DNA of 64,000 nucleotides from Silene latifolia (lineage: Eukaryota > Streptophyta > Magnoliopsida > Caryophyllales > Caryophyllaceae), in the NCBI RefSeq assembly GCF_048544455.1, contig NC_133536.1:30878152-30942151 (forward strand). The letters are read 5' to 3'. Under the pieces are notes generated by a model. The model had not been told where the DNA came from, did no database searches, and saw nothing but the letters and a program-made list of their open reading frames with translations. A program made the position numbers and the translations under genes. Positions 23,125 to 36,267 of this stretch are shown one piece after another (the first letter of the stretch is position 1; each line of letters opens with the position of its first letter).

Positions 23125-26116
23125 ATGGTTATGGAGAGTAAATATCGAAGTAGCTCTTATGTGAGCATGAGGGATCAAGAGGATCCTCAAACGTCGTCGG
23201 AGAATGGTGCTGATTCGCCGCTCTCTGGTGATGAACGTGCAACGGCTACCGCCCCTTCTCCTAAGAAACGGTTGGTTTTTTACTTATTTAATTAATTTAA
23301 TTTTCTCTATAAGCATGTTAATAAAAGTCTTAAATCATGGAAAATTTAGTTTTCCAGGGTTTTGTTTTGTATGTTAGCTAGCTAAGCTGGCATTCGTATC
23401 CATAGTGTCATGTTTGACGATCTCATATTAATATAATTTGAAATTAATTAAATTTAACTAAAATTTTAGACATATAAATGTTAATTCTATAAATTTGAAA
23501 TAGAGAAATAATCATCAATATAACATATAATAGGTCGGTTTTATACATGAATTTATCGGCCTCTTAAATGTCACATAGAATATGTATCTATTTTTTTAGC
23601 TAGTTTAATTGGTAAAATGTAAATTAAAATTCGAAATATTTGTATATGTATTATGTTATTTATGTCTTTGTCATTTGTTAAGCAAATGACAATTATTAAT
23701 TACCAAGTTAACTTTTTCATAATAACTTAAATAATGTGTTATTATAATCGGTGAGTAAATAATGTGTTATTATAATCGGTGAGTGTGTAGGAGGAGGAGC
23801 ATAGAAAAGAGAGTAATACAAGTAGCAATAGGGGATGTAGAAGGATCAAGGAGTAGAGGTGAGGCTTATCCACCGCCGGATTCTTGGGCTTGGAGAAAAT
23901 ACGGTCAAAAACCGATCAAAGGCTCTCCTTACCCCAGGTTTGTTCCATTTTACTTTGCTTTCTATTACAGTCAATTATTACTGATTTAAAACTCAAATAA
24001 GATCGCGGTAATTATGGCAATTATATTGTGTGGTTTTACGTAAGATTTAACTCTTTTTTTTTTTTCTGATTAAAAAAATGAAATTTTTTCCATGTCCAAA
24101 AAATGGGCAAGGTGGCGTACGGTAGCATAAAAGAAGGATAGATGCTAACATAGGCGGGCCAAATAGAGGAGTAGTTGGGGCACCAATCATAAGAGTATTA
24201 TAAGACTGGTCACACCTCATTTAATGAACGTCGTTACCACGCTCCGTTTGATGCGGAATTCTTATTTCATTATTCATGCCTACCAATTATTAAATTGATC
24301 ATATGAGTATTAAAGTTTTGGAAAACAAAGATAAGAATGGATAAAGTTTTGTCTTACAAGATGCAAGATCTAGTTAATATTTTATGTTTTACTACTGCAA
24401 TGGAATCGTCAAATATAATAAATAATTAAATATGTAAAATATACATTAGTCTTCGTTCTGATAATTAGTACAGTTGTACTTGTACAGTTTATTTTTAATA
24501 AAAATACTTTTTGTAAAGAATAAAAACAAGGTAAATAAACACTTAGGGAAAAGGCGGTATTACTTATAAATGAAATTAATATGTTAATCATCATAAATCA
24601 TAATCAATTCAGCTATTCGATGAGATTTTTGACGGAGATGAGCACCGCTTGCTTCTGAAACTTTTTGAATTTTTTGTGTGAGAAAAATGAAAGCCCTACA
24701 TTTAAAGGTGGGTTATGCGTAATGAAATGCAAAACTGGTCTTATTAGAAAGCATTATCCAAACTGTTGCATGTTTGATGATTTCCAAATATGTCATAAAC
24801 ATTGTACGAGTACATCGATCTAGTTAATTGCATGGAAATGTGGGAGCGAGATGAACTTTGTCTAAATGCCGACAATTGCCCTAAAAGGCTGGAAAAAACA
24901 CAAGATGTTACACGCACATTTCTAGAAAAGGCATTCTTATTTTTCTTGTACTACCAATCAACCAACTACGCCTGTTCTTTTCTTACTTCATTTTGTAATC
25001 GTGTCATTTTTATCATACTTTGCTCTCACTTTTAATTTTCATCTTAAATTCTTTGTTAATTCCATTGAAATGTATCTTGTTAAACATTATCAAAGTTACA
25101 CGCTACATTTCATTGACAAATTTAGAATACTTGATATTTGTTGTTTGTTTATTTTGCATTTCAAGGAAAAATGTATTTTATGAAAGTGAGATGTATTTTT
25201 AAAATAAATGGAGTACATATTATTTTCATCGCTAATGTTTAAGGAGTATATTGGTATCAACTATCAATTGAAGTTTATTGACTGTAGGGACGAGTTTAAT
25301 TTTATTACATATGGGTTAAATAATACAGATTAATTATATAAGGCGATTGCACCATAACTTATGATACGAACAAAATAATAAGAAATAGCTTATTTCGTAT
25401 GGGCTGAATGTGAAGTAGTTATATAAGATGATTACAGCATAACCTATAATGTAAATGTAAGAGTTATAAATATGTAAAATGATTTTACCTTGCTCATACA
25501 ATTACTCTTTATCATATATTAATGAGGTTATTTGATTTGTGTATTCAGGGGCTATTATCGATGCAGTAGCTCAAAGGGATGCCCTGCCAGAAAACAAGTT
25601 GAAAGGAGTCGTGTTGACCCCACCACGCTCCTCATAACCTATGCTAATGAGCACACCCACCCAATACCCACCTCCAAACACCAACACAAGACCGTAGCGG
25701 CCGTTACCACCCCTTCAAATGTCAATGTGTCCTCTCCATCCACTCCACCTGTTGCTTCACCCTCGACTCCAAATGCGGTCGATGAATCCACAGAGGAAGG
25801 AGTTGAGGAGCCAATGTTGCCAATTCGAGTTAACCCATTTGGTTTCCCGCCTTATCTTGAGTTTGTTGGTGATACGTTGATATTGGGTAATGGAGGGATT
25901 GAACATAATTGGATACCTGATTTCACATTCAACACTCCGATTTTTGTGGGTCCTAAGTTTGATGATACTGAGGTTCCCATGTTTTCTATGAGAGAGGAAG
26001 ATGAGTCCTTGTTTGCTGACCTAGGTGAGTTGCCAGAGTGTTCCATGGTTTTTCGACGATTTCAAGGCAGTACAAAAATGTGTACAAACGTTGCTTCTTT
26101 ATGTGGTAGTAAATAA
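23125..26116 (+). CDS. WRKY transcription factor, group IIe (WRKY65/69-like)
   Basis: A nuclear DNA-binding protein that recognises W-boxes (TTGACY). Exons 23125-23270, 23791-23937 and 25549-26116 join in frame through GT/AG introns to 286 residues. The WRKY domain has WRKYGQK at residues 83-89 and a C-X5-C-X23-H-X-H zinc site (C103, C109, H133, H135). The intron falls after YPR, the classic WRKY-domain position. Group IIe is shown by [20 protein letters not shown], the basic stretch [11 protein letters not shown] before it, and the C-terminal block [21 protein letters not shown], which is also found in Arabidopsis WRKY65 and WRKY69. The middle is rich in T, P, S and V. The start at 23125 was chosen because the upstream in-frame extension looks like leader; ATG at 23131 is an alternative. 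Intron 2 is 1.6 kb. No damage is seen. Whether it is the 65- or 69-type cannot be settled here. Confidence 0.93.
23729..23784 (+). repeat. Exact 28-bp tandem duplication next to a splice acceptor
   Basis: A 28-bp unit beginning AAATAATGTG and ending ATCGGTGAGT occurs twice back to back (23729-23756, 23757-23784) at the end of WRKY intron 1, six bases before the acceptor AG at 23789-23790. The copies are identical, so the duplication is young. It lies where the branch site and polypyrimidine tract should be. Confidence 0.85.
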
Positions 26117-28321
26117 TACTCGCTCGTTACAAAATAGTTTATATACTTGAAAACTGGTTACAACAACAAAAAAAAAAAAAAAAAGCTTAGGCTTACAGTC
26201 ATAATAGGTGCATGCGATTTAACTATTTTGGTTCGAAGAGAGAAATAATATTTAAACTTCTTTAGTTTGTTTTGGTGTGAATGAGAAATAGTTATTGGCT
26301 ATACAATGTATGTTCAAGGAAGAGTGAAATCAAGTTAAAAGTTCATACAATATTTTGACAATTGTTTTATACACAATCATTCAAGCACTCCATATTACAA
26401 GTGTTGTAAATTTTCGTAGTAATAATATTAGACAAATATGGTTTATGATATAGATAACGGGAGAACTCGTCCAAAAAGCTAACTTATGGAGCAATAAAAC
26501 TCATTTTCATATAAATCTCACACAATTCTCTTACATGACCGATATAAAACATTTGCAATGGATCGCATCAGTCCAGTCTTCCACAAGTATTTTGAGAGCC
26601 TAAAACTGGATTGATCTAAGGATGTGAGGTTGTGACACAGCAACCACTGCGTGTTATAATTGGGACAGACCAACCACTGCGCTTGTCTCACCCACTACTC
26701 AATTTGTTCATTAATCATTGAAACCTTTAGTTTTTTTTCCATTTTCATAATGTTTGCAAGATTCGTAATAACTGTCGCTCATAACGTCCACCAACGCTCA
26801 TTATACTCCCAAAGTCTCAAGTCCTAATATTTAAGGGCCAATGATAGGACTATTTTGTCCTATTACTATAAGACAACGGAATTCTGAAACAATCAAGAAT
26901 TCAAGATGATGATGATAATAAGCAAATCATTAGGTCTCTAGTAAAATTTGTTTTTGAGTTGGGTCGAATTAATCTCAAACCCAAGCTCAGCTTGACCCAA
27001 AGTTAGCTGAGCTCGTACTAATAGAGGTTTGGTCACAACAGTTCATTGGACATATTATATTTTGTGTGTCTATTTGTAATAATCATATATATCGACTTTT
27101 AATGAACTGAATAACAAATGTCAAAGAAACTACCGATTCTACAATTCTCCATTGGAGCTCCGAGCTTCATAATCTAAAAGCTGGTCAATTTCATAGGATT
27201 TACCAGCTTCAATTCAGACTCGGGGTAGACCTTAATTTCGAAACTTACATTTATCTAATTAGGAGCTCTGATGGGCTTCTTTAACCACAATGCAAGATAG
27301 TAGTTATGTTTGTACTACACTAGTACATGTACAAGTAGAGTACTAGACTTGGCAAAAGTGACCTGATCTGAATGACTCGACTCGTACGAGACGTGACATC
27401 CTAACTGAGGACTCAAACTTAACCCAAATTGACTAGACCCTATATGACCCGACCCAACTCGACCGTTTATTGTTGAAAATACATGGATCGTTATTCCAAA
27501 GTAACTTTATAATAACCGGCCCAAGAATGATCCAAACCTTAATTGGCACGACGTGGAATTCTATTTAGACTCAAAAATGACCCGACCTAGTTGACCAGTT
27601 TGCTAGGTCAAGGAAGGGTAGAGATTTCTACATTTTTTACATTATTCATTTACCAGCCCCTACATCTCAGTATCTAACACGGTATCCAATGCTTATTTTA
27701 CGGCTAGGAATGTCAAAATGAACCAGGGTGAGTCGGTGAATGTAGACCTCTTGGCATCGGACACTACAAATAGACGTTAACTGACAAAAATCTAAAAATT
27801 GGATCCCTAACATGAGAGGAGTTTTTTAGATGGAAAAACACAACTTTCTGTGGACAGTAAGCCTACTATAATTGGGTCACTCGGATTCCGGGTTAATATT
27901 ATCCTTAGGTTTGAGTCGGCTTCAAGGTGGGTCATCTTTGCCACCTCTAGAACTATAGAAAATCATGGACTCGGGTCATGAAATCAAAGGCTACTCAACA
28001 TTCTGAGAGAAGAAACAAAAACAGGGATCCAAGTTTGCGCAATAGAAATGAGAAAACGGAATGAGAGGAATTAGGCATCGTCACTTTCAAACAATATGAT
28101 CAAAATAAAGATGCATTATATCAAAGTTCCATGCAATGAAATTTAATGGTTCAAAGGGAGTAGTAAATAACGTTGTCACCAATTCAAATCTGTAAAGTCC
28201 AGAATCCAGATTCCAGAACATGGCATATACAGACGCAATATTTTGATGATCGCGAATATTGAGCATTACTACTACTATTTGAACAACACAGCAAAAAGAG
28301 AGTTTTACGAATCAAAGCACC
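26117..28321. other. Spacer between WRKY and RABA1
   Basis: Begins with the WRKY 3' region (poly-A run at about 26167-26184). 27350-27610 carries scattered GACCCGA/ACTCGA words like those at 11190-11800. A poly-A/T-poor stretch near 27800-28000 shows nothing recognisable. The last 250 bp are the probable RABA1 3' UTR. No gene. Confidence 0.4.
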
Positions 28322-31300
28322 TTAGTTTGAGCAGCAGCCCATTTTCTTCCAAGCCGAGCCCTCATTTTTAATATTAATGGTCTCCCCCTGAGACGGAACA
28401 ACTGATGCCGAACCGTGGTCAGCCTCAACCGCCTTTTTACTGACAATGTGATGGATCTGAGTAAGAACTTCGGAAAAGGCTTGGTCCACATTAGTTGCTT
28501 CGAGAGCTGACGTTTCCATAAAGAAGAGCCCTTCCTGCTCTGCAAAAGCCTTCCCTTCCTCAGTTGAAACAGCCATTAGATGTCGCAAATCAGACTTGTT
28601 GCCGATAAGCATGACTACGATGTTGGGGTCGGTGTGCTCCCGGAGCTCTCTCAACCACCTTGCTGTATTCTCAAATGTCACTTTCCGGGTGACATCATAG
28701 ACTAGTAATGCACCAACGGCTCCTCGATAATAGGCACTGGTTATGGCACGGTATCTGCATTAAGAAACAAGCCAAGACATGTGATTTTAGTAGAGACAAC
28801 TTTTAATGCTATTTATATTGTCCTCTTTTGACTTTAATAGACAACTTTTACTGTTATTTTCTCAGAATATATACTAGGAACTTTACTAAAAAAAACAATA
28901 CGAAAATAACTGTTTTGCTAAACTGAACATGTCAAAACTTGACATTATGTCTTCACGTATATTTTTCTGGAGTGATAGATGCTTAAAGTTGACGATCAAA
29001 GTCAAAAGTAAAATATATTGGTAGGAAGGAGGTATGACAGCATAACTCGCATTATGCGGAAAAGTCATTAGGGGTGGGATTCATGCTATGGTTTGAAATA
29101 TGTAAGCATCAAAATTGGCCCTGCTGCTTCATTTAAAAACACAAAATATTACGGAGTAGTAAACAAACAAACAAATTCATGCAACAAAGTTGCATCCTTC
29201 TACATTTCTCTCTTTCTTGTCAATAGTAACAATTCTCTTGTCTAATTGCTCATGATATCTAAGCAAAATGTATACAAGAAACGTAAGCGCAAAAATAGAG
29301 AAAAAGCCGCCAAAAATAAGAAGGTGAACACAAAACGGACAAATCACCAAACATCGACGTCACCATTACCCTAATGCCTTGAACCCTAATGCCTCTAAAA
29401 GGATCCTGCTACAAGTGGAATAAGGAAAGATCGACATACGCAACCTTTTCAATTTAGTTACTCATATACCTCATATAAAAAACAGCGAGTTACTAAGATG
29501 GCCTCTCAAAAAATAAGAAAAAGTGGGACTTGCTATCACTTTAAGAAAATGAAGCACAAAGGTCTTCGAAGGTCTTTTAATTTATTAACTTACATACCTT
29601 ATCACACAGAATAATTAATCTTTGGTCCAATACACAAGAAAAAAATCATGCGTGGTGACTTGATCCAATACAGAGAGCTCAAACACCGCTCGGAAACCAA
29701 ATAGAATGACAAACATCTTACATTACCATTGATGGCCATGTGGTACGATTGATATTCACACCCCAAAAAACTAAATAACTATTATACGGAATGATTATTA
29801 CAACAATTACCAGCTACTCGTTCCATTTTGTTTAGAATAAGCGAACAGCTCAACTTGGGGAATAAGAAATATAATAGCCACACATGATGTCAAAGTAACA
29901 ATAGGTTAATAACTGCTCTCGTGAAGTTATAATTATAGCGCTGAAAAGCTACATCGAGGGTCAATTCGTAAAGAAGTAAATGATAAGAATAATGTGCCAA
30001 AGAAAAGAGCATAATAAAAGAACTAGAAAAGTGGTGTGTCTCACTAGTTGCACCTTGTCTATAAGGCACGCTGAGGCGTTTTGGCTAGTGTGTCACTTGG
30101 CCTTACGGTTAAGCAGGCCCAATTTGCCGCTGCCATAGACGCCATTGATCTTTGAAGGAAGGTGGAAAAAGAAGGACCGTGTGCACAGGGAACCTACTTG
30201 CTGTCTTTTAAAGAAGAAGTGAAGGGAGGTGGCAGAAGCCAGACGGTATATATGTTTAAAGAGATTTAGCATCAATAAAGTGGGTTCATAAGGTGAGGAA
30301 GTTTCATCCTAGAACTGTTCCCATTTGAACATGTAAACAAAGAAACACAAGCATCTGCTAATAGAACACATGTACTAATGCTATGCTTTCCAGCATTCAC
30401 GTGAATCGAGCAAAAGACTCACGTAGGATGACGGAAACATAATTAAAAAATGACAGAAATAGGAAGGACCAAAAAAATTGGGAGTTTTCTACTATGATTG
30501 CCCATATCTAATGACGAATCCAAGCCCAAAAAAAAAAAAAGTGAACTACAGTTTTCTGAAGCACATGAAGCTACGAAGTTAGTTCCAGGAAAACAGGGTG
30601 TATTTTATTGGCATTTTGTCAGAGCAATTATAAACATCAAGCTGATGAAATTGCATGTTCTTTCTTCTGATCCAGGATTCTGTATATTTTTTTGGTACCG
30701 CCTTGGATTCTTTCAACAAATGCCAACATTTTGTCCACCCTTAACTCCTTAAGTGTAAACTAGAAGCTTTTCATAATATCTAGTTGACTGGTGAAGCCCC
30801 GGTTCTCCGCTTAAACATCCCCACTCACAAGTCACAACACTTGCCACAAGGGAAGGTAAGGGTCTCAAATGTCGAGACCTAAAATTAAAAATCACATAAT
30901 TAGAATTCAGATCCAACATTCCTAGACTACCTCCATCTATAGTTCTCTCTTCCAATAAAGAAAAGCTCATAAACTGAGGTTTATTATTTGCACCAAGTTT
31001 TACTTTTATATTTGAGATTGATATGTATAGCACGAACTATTTATTATTTTATTTCCCACCCCATTTTGTTATAGGGTTTTGTCCCATTCCGCCTCCGGTC
31101 GTTACATATATTTGTTAGCTAGAAATGACCAAAAAAGTTATTAACGAGATGGGAGTTGCAGTAACTAGAGCAAGCACATAAAAGGCAGCAAGCAAATGTC
31201 TAACGCTCATTGACTGATGAACAATAATATAGGTCAGGTGTTGCACTAGGAGTAAAGATAACGTATAATAAAACTTATACGTTTGTCATCAAGCAACAAG

Positions 31301-32731
31301 AAACAACAAGAAGCTCTATGTGAGGAGGAAAACATGAGGACAGCAGACAATAAATAAAAGCGGCAAGCTTCATGTCGTAAAATTGGTTTCATAATTTCAT
31401 CAATTAAAAAGTGGAACGCAAAAGAAGGTGGGATCATGTTTGGAAAATTGCAAGTCAGTAGTTCAGTACTATTGGCAGAGTTTGTACAAGTTCTACAAGA
31501 TTTTTATCAAAAAAAAAAAAAAAATCACTTGAACTACAAATAGATCATTAAGCAGAATGACAACTTTGCAGGAAGGTAGTAACAAGTGATCCCAAACAAC
31601 TACTCCGTACTACATCTATCCCAAATCTATTATTTGATTTTGGTAGTCAAACCAGGTCAACATAAAGTCATCAACCATTAATTTCTTACATCAGATGGAA
31701 ACAACATTATTGGTAAATAGCATGGTCATGTAAGGTCCAAATCTACCCCAGCCTCACATCCTTACCCCTAACCACTATATGAACTATCCCCCGCTCACAT
31801 CAAATCAAAATATGATCCCAAACATGTAATTCGAGCAGAAGCCGATTGAAATCCAAATAACCAGGTTTGGCCATTTACATGATTCAATTACAACAACTGA
31901 ACCAAAAGATAGTTTTCAAACTTTTATACACACACCATTGATGGCAACAAAGGCCAAAGCTAGTAATATCCTTGCTGCTTATCTTTATACATCTCACAAC
32001 CTCAAGATATTGAAATCTAAAGCAGCTAATGCAGCGGAATCATAAATTCTTCACCTCAATTTGCAAAAACATTAAACACACCAACAGAAGATACATCCCC
32101 ACAACTTTCTACAGACACAAATATGAGAATTGCATCAAAGCCGGAAATAGCCGAAATCTAGGCAGCCTTACCCCAAAACCACTCTTCACTACACAGACAG
32201 GGAAATCTAAAAGCAACCAATGCAATAGTGTATCAATTTCTAATCAAAGATATAACACTCAAACCCCAAAATCGATACACAGATTTAAACATATAAATTA
32301 CAGATTCATAGCCGTTCTAATCAAAAGCCATCAACTTTCAACCAAACAAAGAATAACCCATGTCATAAAAAAACCTTGAAACCCCAAAAAACTGAAGAAT
32401 CCCATCAAAGGTACAGCAGCAATAATCAAACCCACAAACAAAAACCAATAAACATACTCCCTCCGTCGAATAAAAAATAAACAAATGATTGAGACGATAA
32501 AAAGTTATACCTTTCTTGGCCAGCAGTATCCCAAATCTGAGCTTTAATAACCTTAGAATCAACAGTCAAACTTCTGGTAGCAAATTCAACACCAATAGTA
32601 GATTTAGACTCAAGATTAAACTCATTTTTAGTAAATCTTGAGAGTAAATTAGACTTGCCTACACCTGAATCCCCAATTAATACCAACTTAAACAAGTAAT
32701 CATATTCATCATCTGCTTTATATCCTGACAT
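28322..32731 (-). CDS. Rab GTPase of the RABA1 (Rab11-like) subfamily
   Basis: A small GTPase that steers trans-Golgi/endosome-to-plasma-membrane vesicle traffic. Two exons on the minus strand, 32731-32511 and 28754-28322, are joined across a 3.76-kb GT/AG intron within the Arg codon after WDTAGQE, giving 217 residues, the normal RABA1 length. Visible GTPase motifs: P-loop GDSGVGKS (20-27), switch region [16 protein letters not shown] (67-73), NKSD (126-129), ETSAL (154-158). The C-terminus GCCSN carries the double cysteine for geranylgeranylation. [20 protein letters not shown] and the Rab-specific [14 protein letters not shown] support RABA1 over RABA2-6. The start at 32731 gives the standard N-terminus. 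A Stowaway-type fragment abuts the donor side of the intron. No coding defect is seen. Confidence 0.95.
32456..32509. mobile_element. Stowaway-like fragment beside the RABA1 intron donor
   Basis: CTCCCTCCGTCGAATAAAAA begins at 32458, the canonical Stowaway terminus, and continues through ATAAACAAATGATTGAGACG. This is about 50 bp, only one end of an element, lying between 2 and 55 bp inside the RABA1 intron (donor GT at 32509-32510 on the minus strand). No partner end was found nearby, so it is a remnant or a very short derivative. Confidence 0.5.
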
Positions 32732-32791
32732 TTTTCAGCAAATTCAACAGTTTTAAAATGATGGGTTTTGCTCAGGGTTGGATTTGAGTAT

Positions 32792-32822
32792 ATGATGATG
32801 ATGATGATGATGGTGGTGGTGG
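32792..32822. repeat. ATG/GTG trinucleotide microsatellite
   Basis: A run of about six ATG and three GTG units in the RABA1 upstream leader region, 61-91 bp before the start codon on the minus strand (CAT/CAC units in the transcript). It may lie in the 5' UTR. Confidence 0.7.
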
Positions 32823-32955
32823 AACAGTGTGAAATGGGAGTGATAGTGTTGACAATGGTCACAACAGTTCAGAAGAGTAAAGTAAAATGTTTGGGATTTT
32901 GTTTTAGAGGACTATTGAGGAATTCCGAGATCCGAGGTCTAATCCCACATTCCTA

Positions 32956-33245
32956 GGGGTCGTTTGGTTCGCCGGAGGAATTAAAGTTCCAAGGGAGTTA
33001 CAATTTACATGATTTTGCAATTCATGTGAAATGGAAAAAAAGTGTTTGGTTGGAATGTGGGAAGTGAATTCCATAGGAATTAAAACTTACTGGGGGCTGG
33101 GTAAAGAACTTCTTAATCACGGAGGAATTAGAGTTCCATGGAACTTGATTAAATGTGATTTGGAAAAAAAACAAACAACCCACCAATTTTACAAATCACA
33201 TGAATTGCAATTCATGTGTTTTATGTTGGGTAACCAAACAACCCC
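32956..33245. mobile_element. Tourist-like MITE (PIF/Harbinger type), 290 bp
   Basis: The left end GGGGTCGTTTGGTTCGCC is matched by the right end, reverse complement GGGGTTGTTTGGTTACCC. CTA occurs on both sides (32953-32955 and 33246-33248), a 3-bp target as in PIF/Harbinger elements. Internally it repeats AATTCATGTG and GAATTGCAATTC words. It lies about 225 bp upstream of the RABA1 start codon. Confidence 0.75.
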
Positions 33246-33769
33246 CTAATCCTACTAGGATGACAATGGGTCCAAGATTCTTATGAAAATCCTCTTTTAT
33301 TAATTTAATGGGAGATATAATAGAAAAAAAAAGAAATTTAATGAGTCTCTCACTATATTATATGAGAGGTCTCTCAATAACACTATTGAGAGACCGTCTT
33401 TCTAGAATTTTTGTGTTAGATCTTTCCCTAATGAATTGGATACGGTTTTTATTTTATTTTAGACCCTTATGAATATAGGTCGGATATGGGTCTATACATA
33501 CAAAAATCGGGTACATGTATGGGTCGGAGATTAGATCCATGCTCATACCCTTGCCCTCAAGATCATCTTTGTCATCAGTTCAATTGACATTGGCATTTGT
33601 AATCGACATCTGAGTGGTAGTTTTCAAATTACGTGTATGGTGTTTTGATACATTGTGAATGTAAACATGAAAGATTTTGTTACTTATCTTTGTTGTTAGT
33701 TATTACACTTTCAATAAATTTCATGATATTTTAAAGTTAGATCGTACATTTTAAGTTAAAAATCCAGGG
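33246..33769. other. Spacer with one short perfect hairpin
   Basis: GGTCTCTCAATA at 33368-33379 is followed after ACAC by its reverse complement TATTGAGAGACC (33384-33395). An AGAGGTCTCTC word precedes it. Probably part of an old MITE. Nothing else recognised. Confidence 0.5.
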
Positions 33770-36050
33770 CTTTCTACCTTGAAATGTTTGTCTGTGTGCT
33801 CAGGAATCTCCTCATGAGCTTTGTTGCTTTCATCTGACTCTGACCAATCTTCCTCCTCCTGAAAAGGTTGGCTTGGCCTCTCCCTGCTCCCACATGGCCA
33901 CGACTTCTTCCTCTACCTCTTGGTGGTGGTCTTCCTCTGGGTAGGTTTGGAATGTTCTCAATGACAGCATTCAAAGCATTCACCATCATATTGAAAGTTC
34001 CTGCTAACTCCTCCATTCTTTGTTCAATTCTAGCAAGCCTCTCTTCACTCATGGTTATTTTTTGTATTTTTAAAGTAGTTAGGGATGATGAACTCACAAT
34101 ACTCTCAACCCAAGACTAACACAAAGGTGGAATTGTGTTATAACCCGGCTCTTGGTACCAATTTGCAGTGTAAAACCCTGAATAAGTCAGGAATTTTAAA
34201 CTGAATGCAACAGATTTCAAGAGTTGATGAAGAGTTAAGGACGATAAACACCTAATAGGGGGAGGGGGTGAATTAGGTGTACCTCTTAAAAAAAATCTCT
34301 TTTATTTGGTTAGAGGCTAACACAAGTAAGATCTATTAAGTACTAGTTTGAGAAACTTAATGGATTGTAAGTTCACAAACGGTACATTAGGTCTATGCAA
34401 TAGTATGAATGACTGTTGTACAACACTGTCAGCGAGATTGATAAATAAAAGTAGAATGATAAGAGAACATAAAAGTAAATAAACAAACAAGACGATGTTT
34501 AAAAAATTGGTTCAGCTCCTACTCCGTAGCGTACGTCCAACCGTTATTTTATTGCTTGTTTAGAAATTTACTCAAACTTAACTAAACCATTATAATGAAA
34601 ATAACTCACCAACCTATTCCGTTTGCAATTGCTTAAAGCTACTCCGCTTCATGACTTTAAGTTCTATCTCAAATATTTACAAAGTCAGAATCTCAGTGGT
34701 TCACTTAGGAACATGGAGATTATAATTAAGACCTAAACACGAGAATCATTGAACATATTATTTTATGCAACAGTGAAAGGAACTGATACTTGGAGATTTT
34801 ATAGCTTTGAAAAACAGTCGAAGACTTTTGAAAACAGAAAACGGTTTTGCAAATGATTGAAGAACAAAGCTTAAATGCTGAAATGATTTGCAAAATGTTA
34901 TACAATGAATGCTCTTTAAAAGTTTAGCAATAATACATGATAAATGAGATGACTATTTATAGAGGAAAGAAGTGTGTAAGAGAAGGATCTTAATACTTTT
35001 TCACTCTAATGTCCATAGGTTTGTAAGGTGTATTCTCATTTAAAAATATAGAAGAACAATCAGATTTGTGAGGCTCAAGGTAGCTGCCTTTATCCAAGGC
35101 AAAGAGTGTTTCATATAAATTATGGGAACTCACATTTTCACCAAAAATGGAAAAAGCAAAAGACCCATTTTTAGCATGAAAAATCACTTACATTAATAAG
35201 ATTGACATTTTAATTTAACTTGCAAACATATTCTTTTTGTTTTTCAGATTTGAAAAGTGATATTCCTTTGGAACACAATAAAGCTTTTAAAAGGTTTTGA
35301 ACACTTGTGAATTTTCTGAAAAATTCTTCATACGTTAGTACCAGAAACCGTGGTGCAACAGTCACATGAACTATTGCATGGTTTTGCAATCACTTATGCT
35401 TAAAAAGGATATGTTTAACTACCTCGTTTACAATATTCATTCTAGGCAATGAGCATGCTTGACTTGTCTTTCATCTTGATAATCTTTGGGCTTCTTTGAA
35501 CAATCATTGGATGCTTCAATTTGCTAAACAAGGTAACTAAGAAGCAAACAATTAAATGACAATGAAACTTGGCATCATCAACCAAGTGTGTTCTAACAGT
35601 TGAAATAAAATATCAAATGAACTCTAAAATTTATGAAATTTGGTGATAATTATCTTTGAAATATAAATGAGCCCGGAGCAAAGTTTCAGGATTTTTAAAT
35701 CAATCTAACTATTTTTAATAAATTCAACAAACTAGCATGACAAATGAATTGTCTGACAGTTTGCCTGAACTGAATTGTTCTTGAGTTTAGGTGACACAAA
35801 GGATATAATTATGTTCAAAAATCCTCACGGAATATTCACAGGGAACTTAAGAAAATAATTTGGCAAGTTTAAGCAAAGAAATCCACAGATTAACACTTGA
35901 ATTCTAAGCCTAAGCCTAGACTTGAACAACACAACCAAACTAATCCACAGTTAAGCACATGATTAATCTTATTAATGCCAAACAGACTATTATCATTTAA
36001 CCACATAAGATTCACAGGTTAATTATTAGGCCTGGACTCAAACTACAACA
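33770..36050 (-). mobile_element. LTR-element fragment: gag start plus one LTR, minus strand
   Basis: On the minus strand an LTR-like stretch ends ...TTTTACACTGCA (plus 34164) and is followed by AATTGGTACCAAGAGCCGGG, a primer-binding region like that of the element at 55781-61603. A gag-like start follows (34097-33774, MSEERLARIEQRMEELAGTF, then an Arg/Gly-rich stretch). The LTR-like part carries the widespread GGGGGTGAATTAGGTGTAC motif near 34260. The far end of the LTR (near 36050) and the family are not certain; this is a broken, single-LTR remnant without RT or integrase. Confidence 0.45.
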
Positions 36051-36267
36051 ATGCACAAGTTTGAAAAAAAAATGTTGAGAGAAGTCTCGAGTTTAACTTC
36101 ATTCAAAATAATGACGATAATTTATTTACCAATTTTTTCTTTGTTAGATTATTTACCATTATTAGTGTATGGTAAGTCGACGATTTTGAGCCTACAGAAC
36201 AACATATATCAAATCAATTACAACACTACAAAAACATAAAGCGAGCACGGTACTAAAATATATTATC

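Noticed and set aside
33868-34119. Plus-strand 83-residue frame
   Set aside because: Shadow of the minus-strand gag-like start in the same place.
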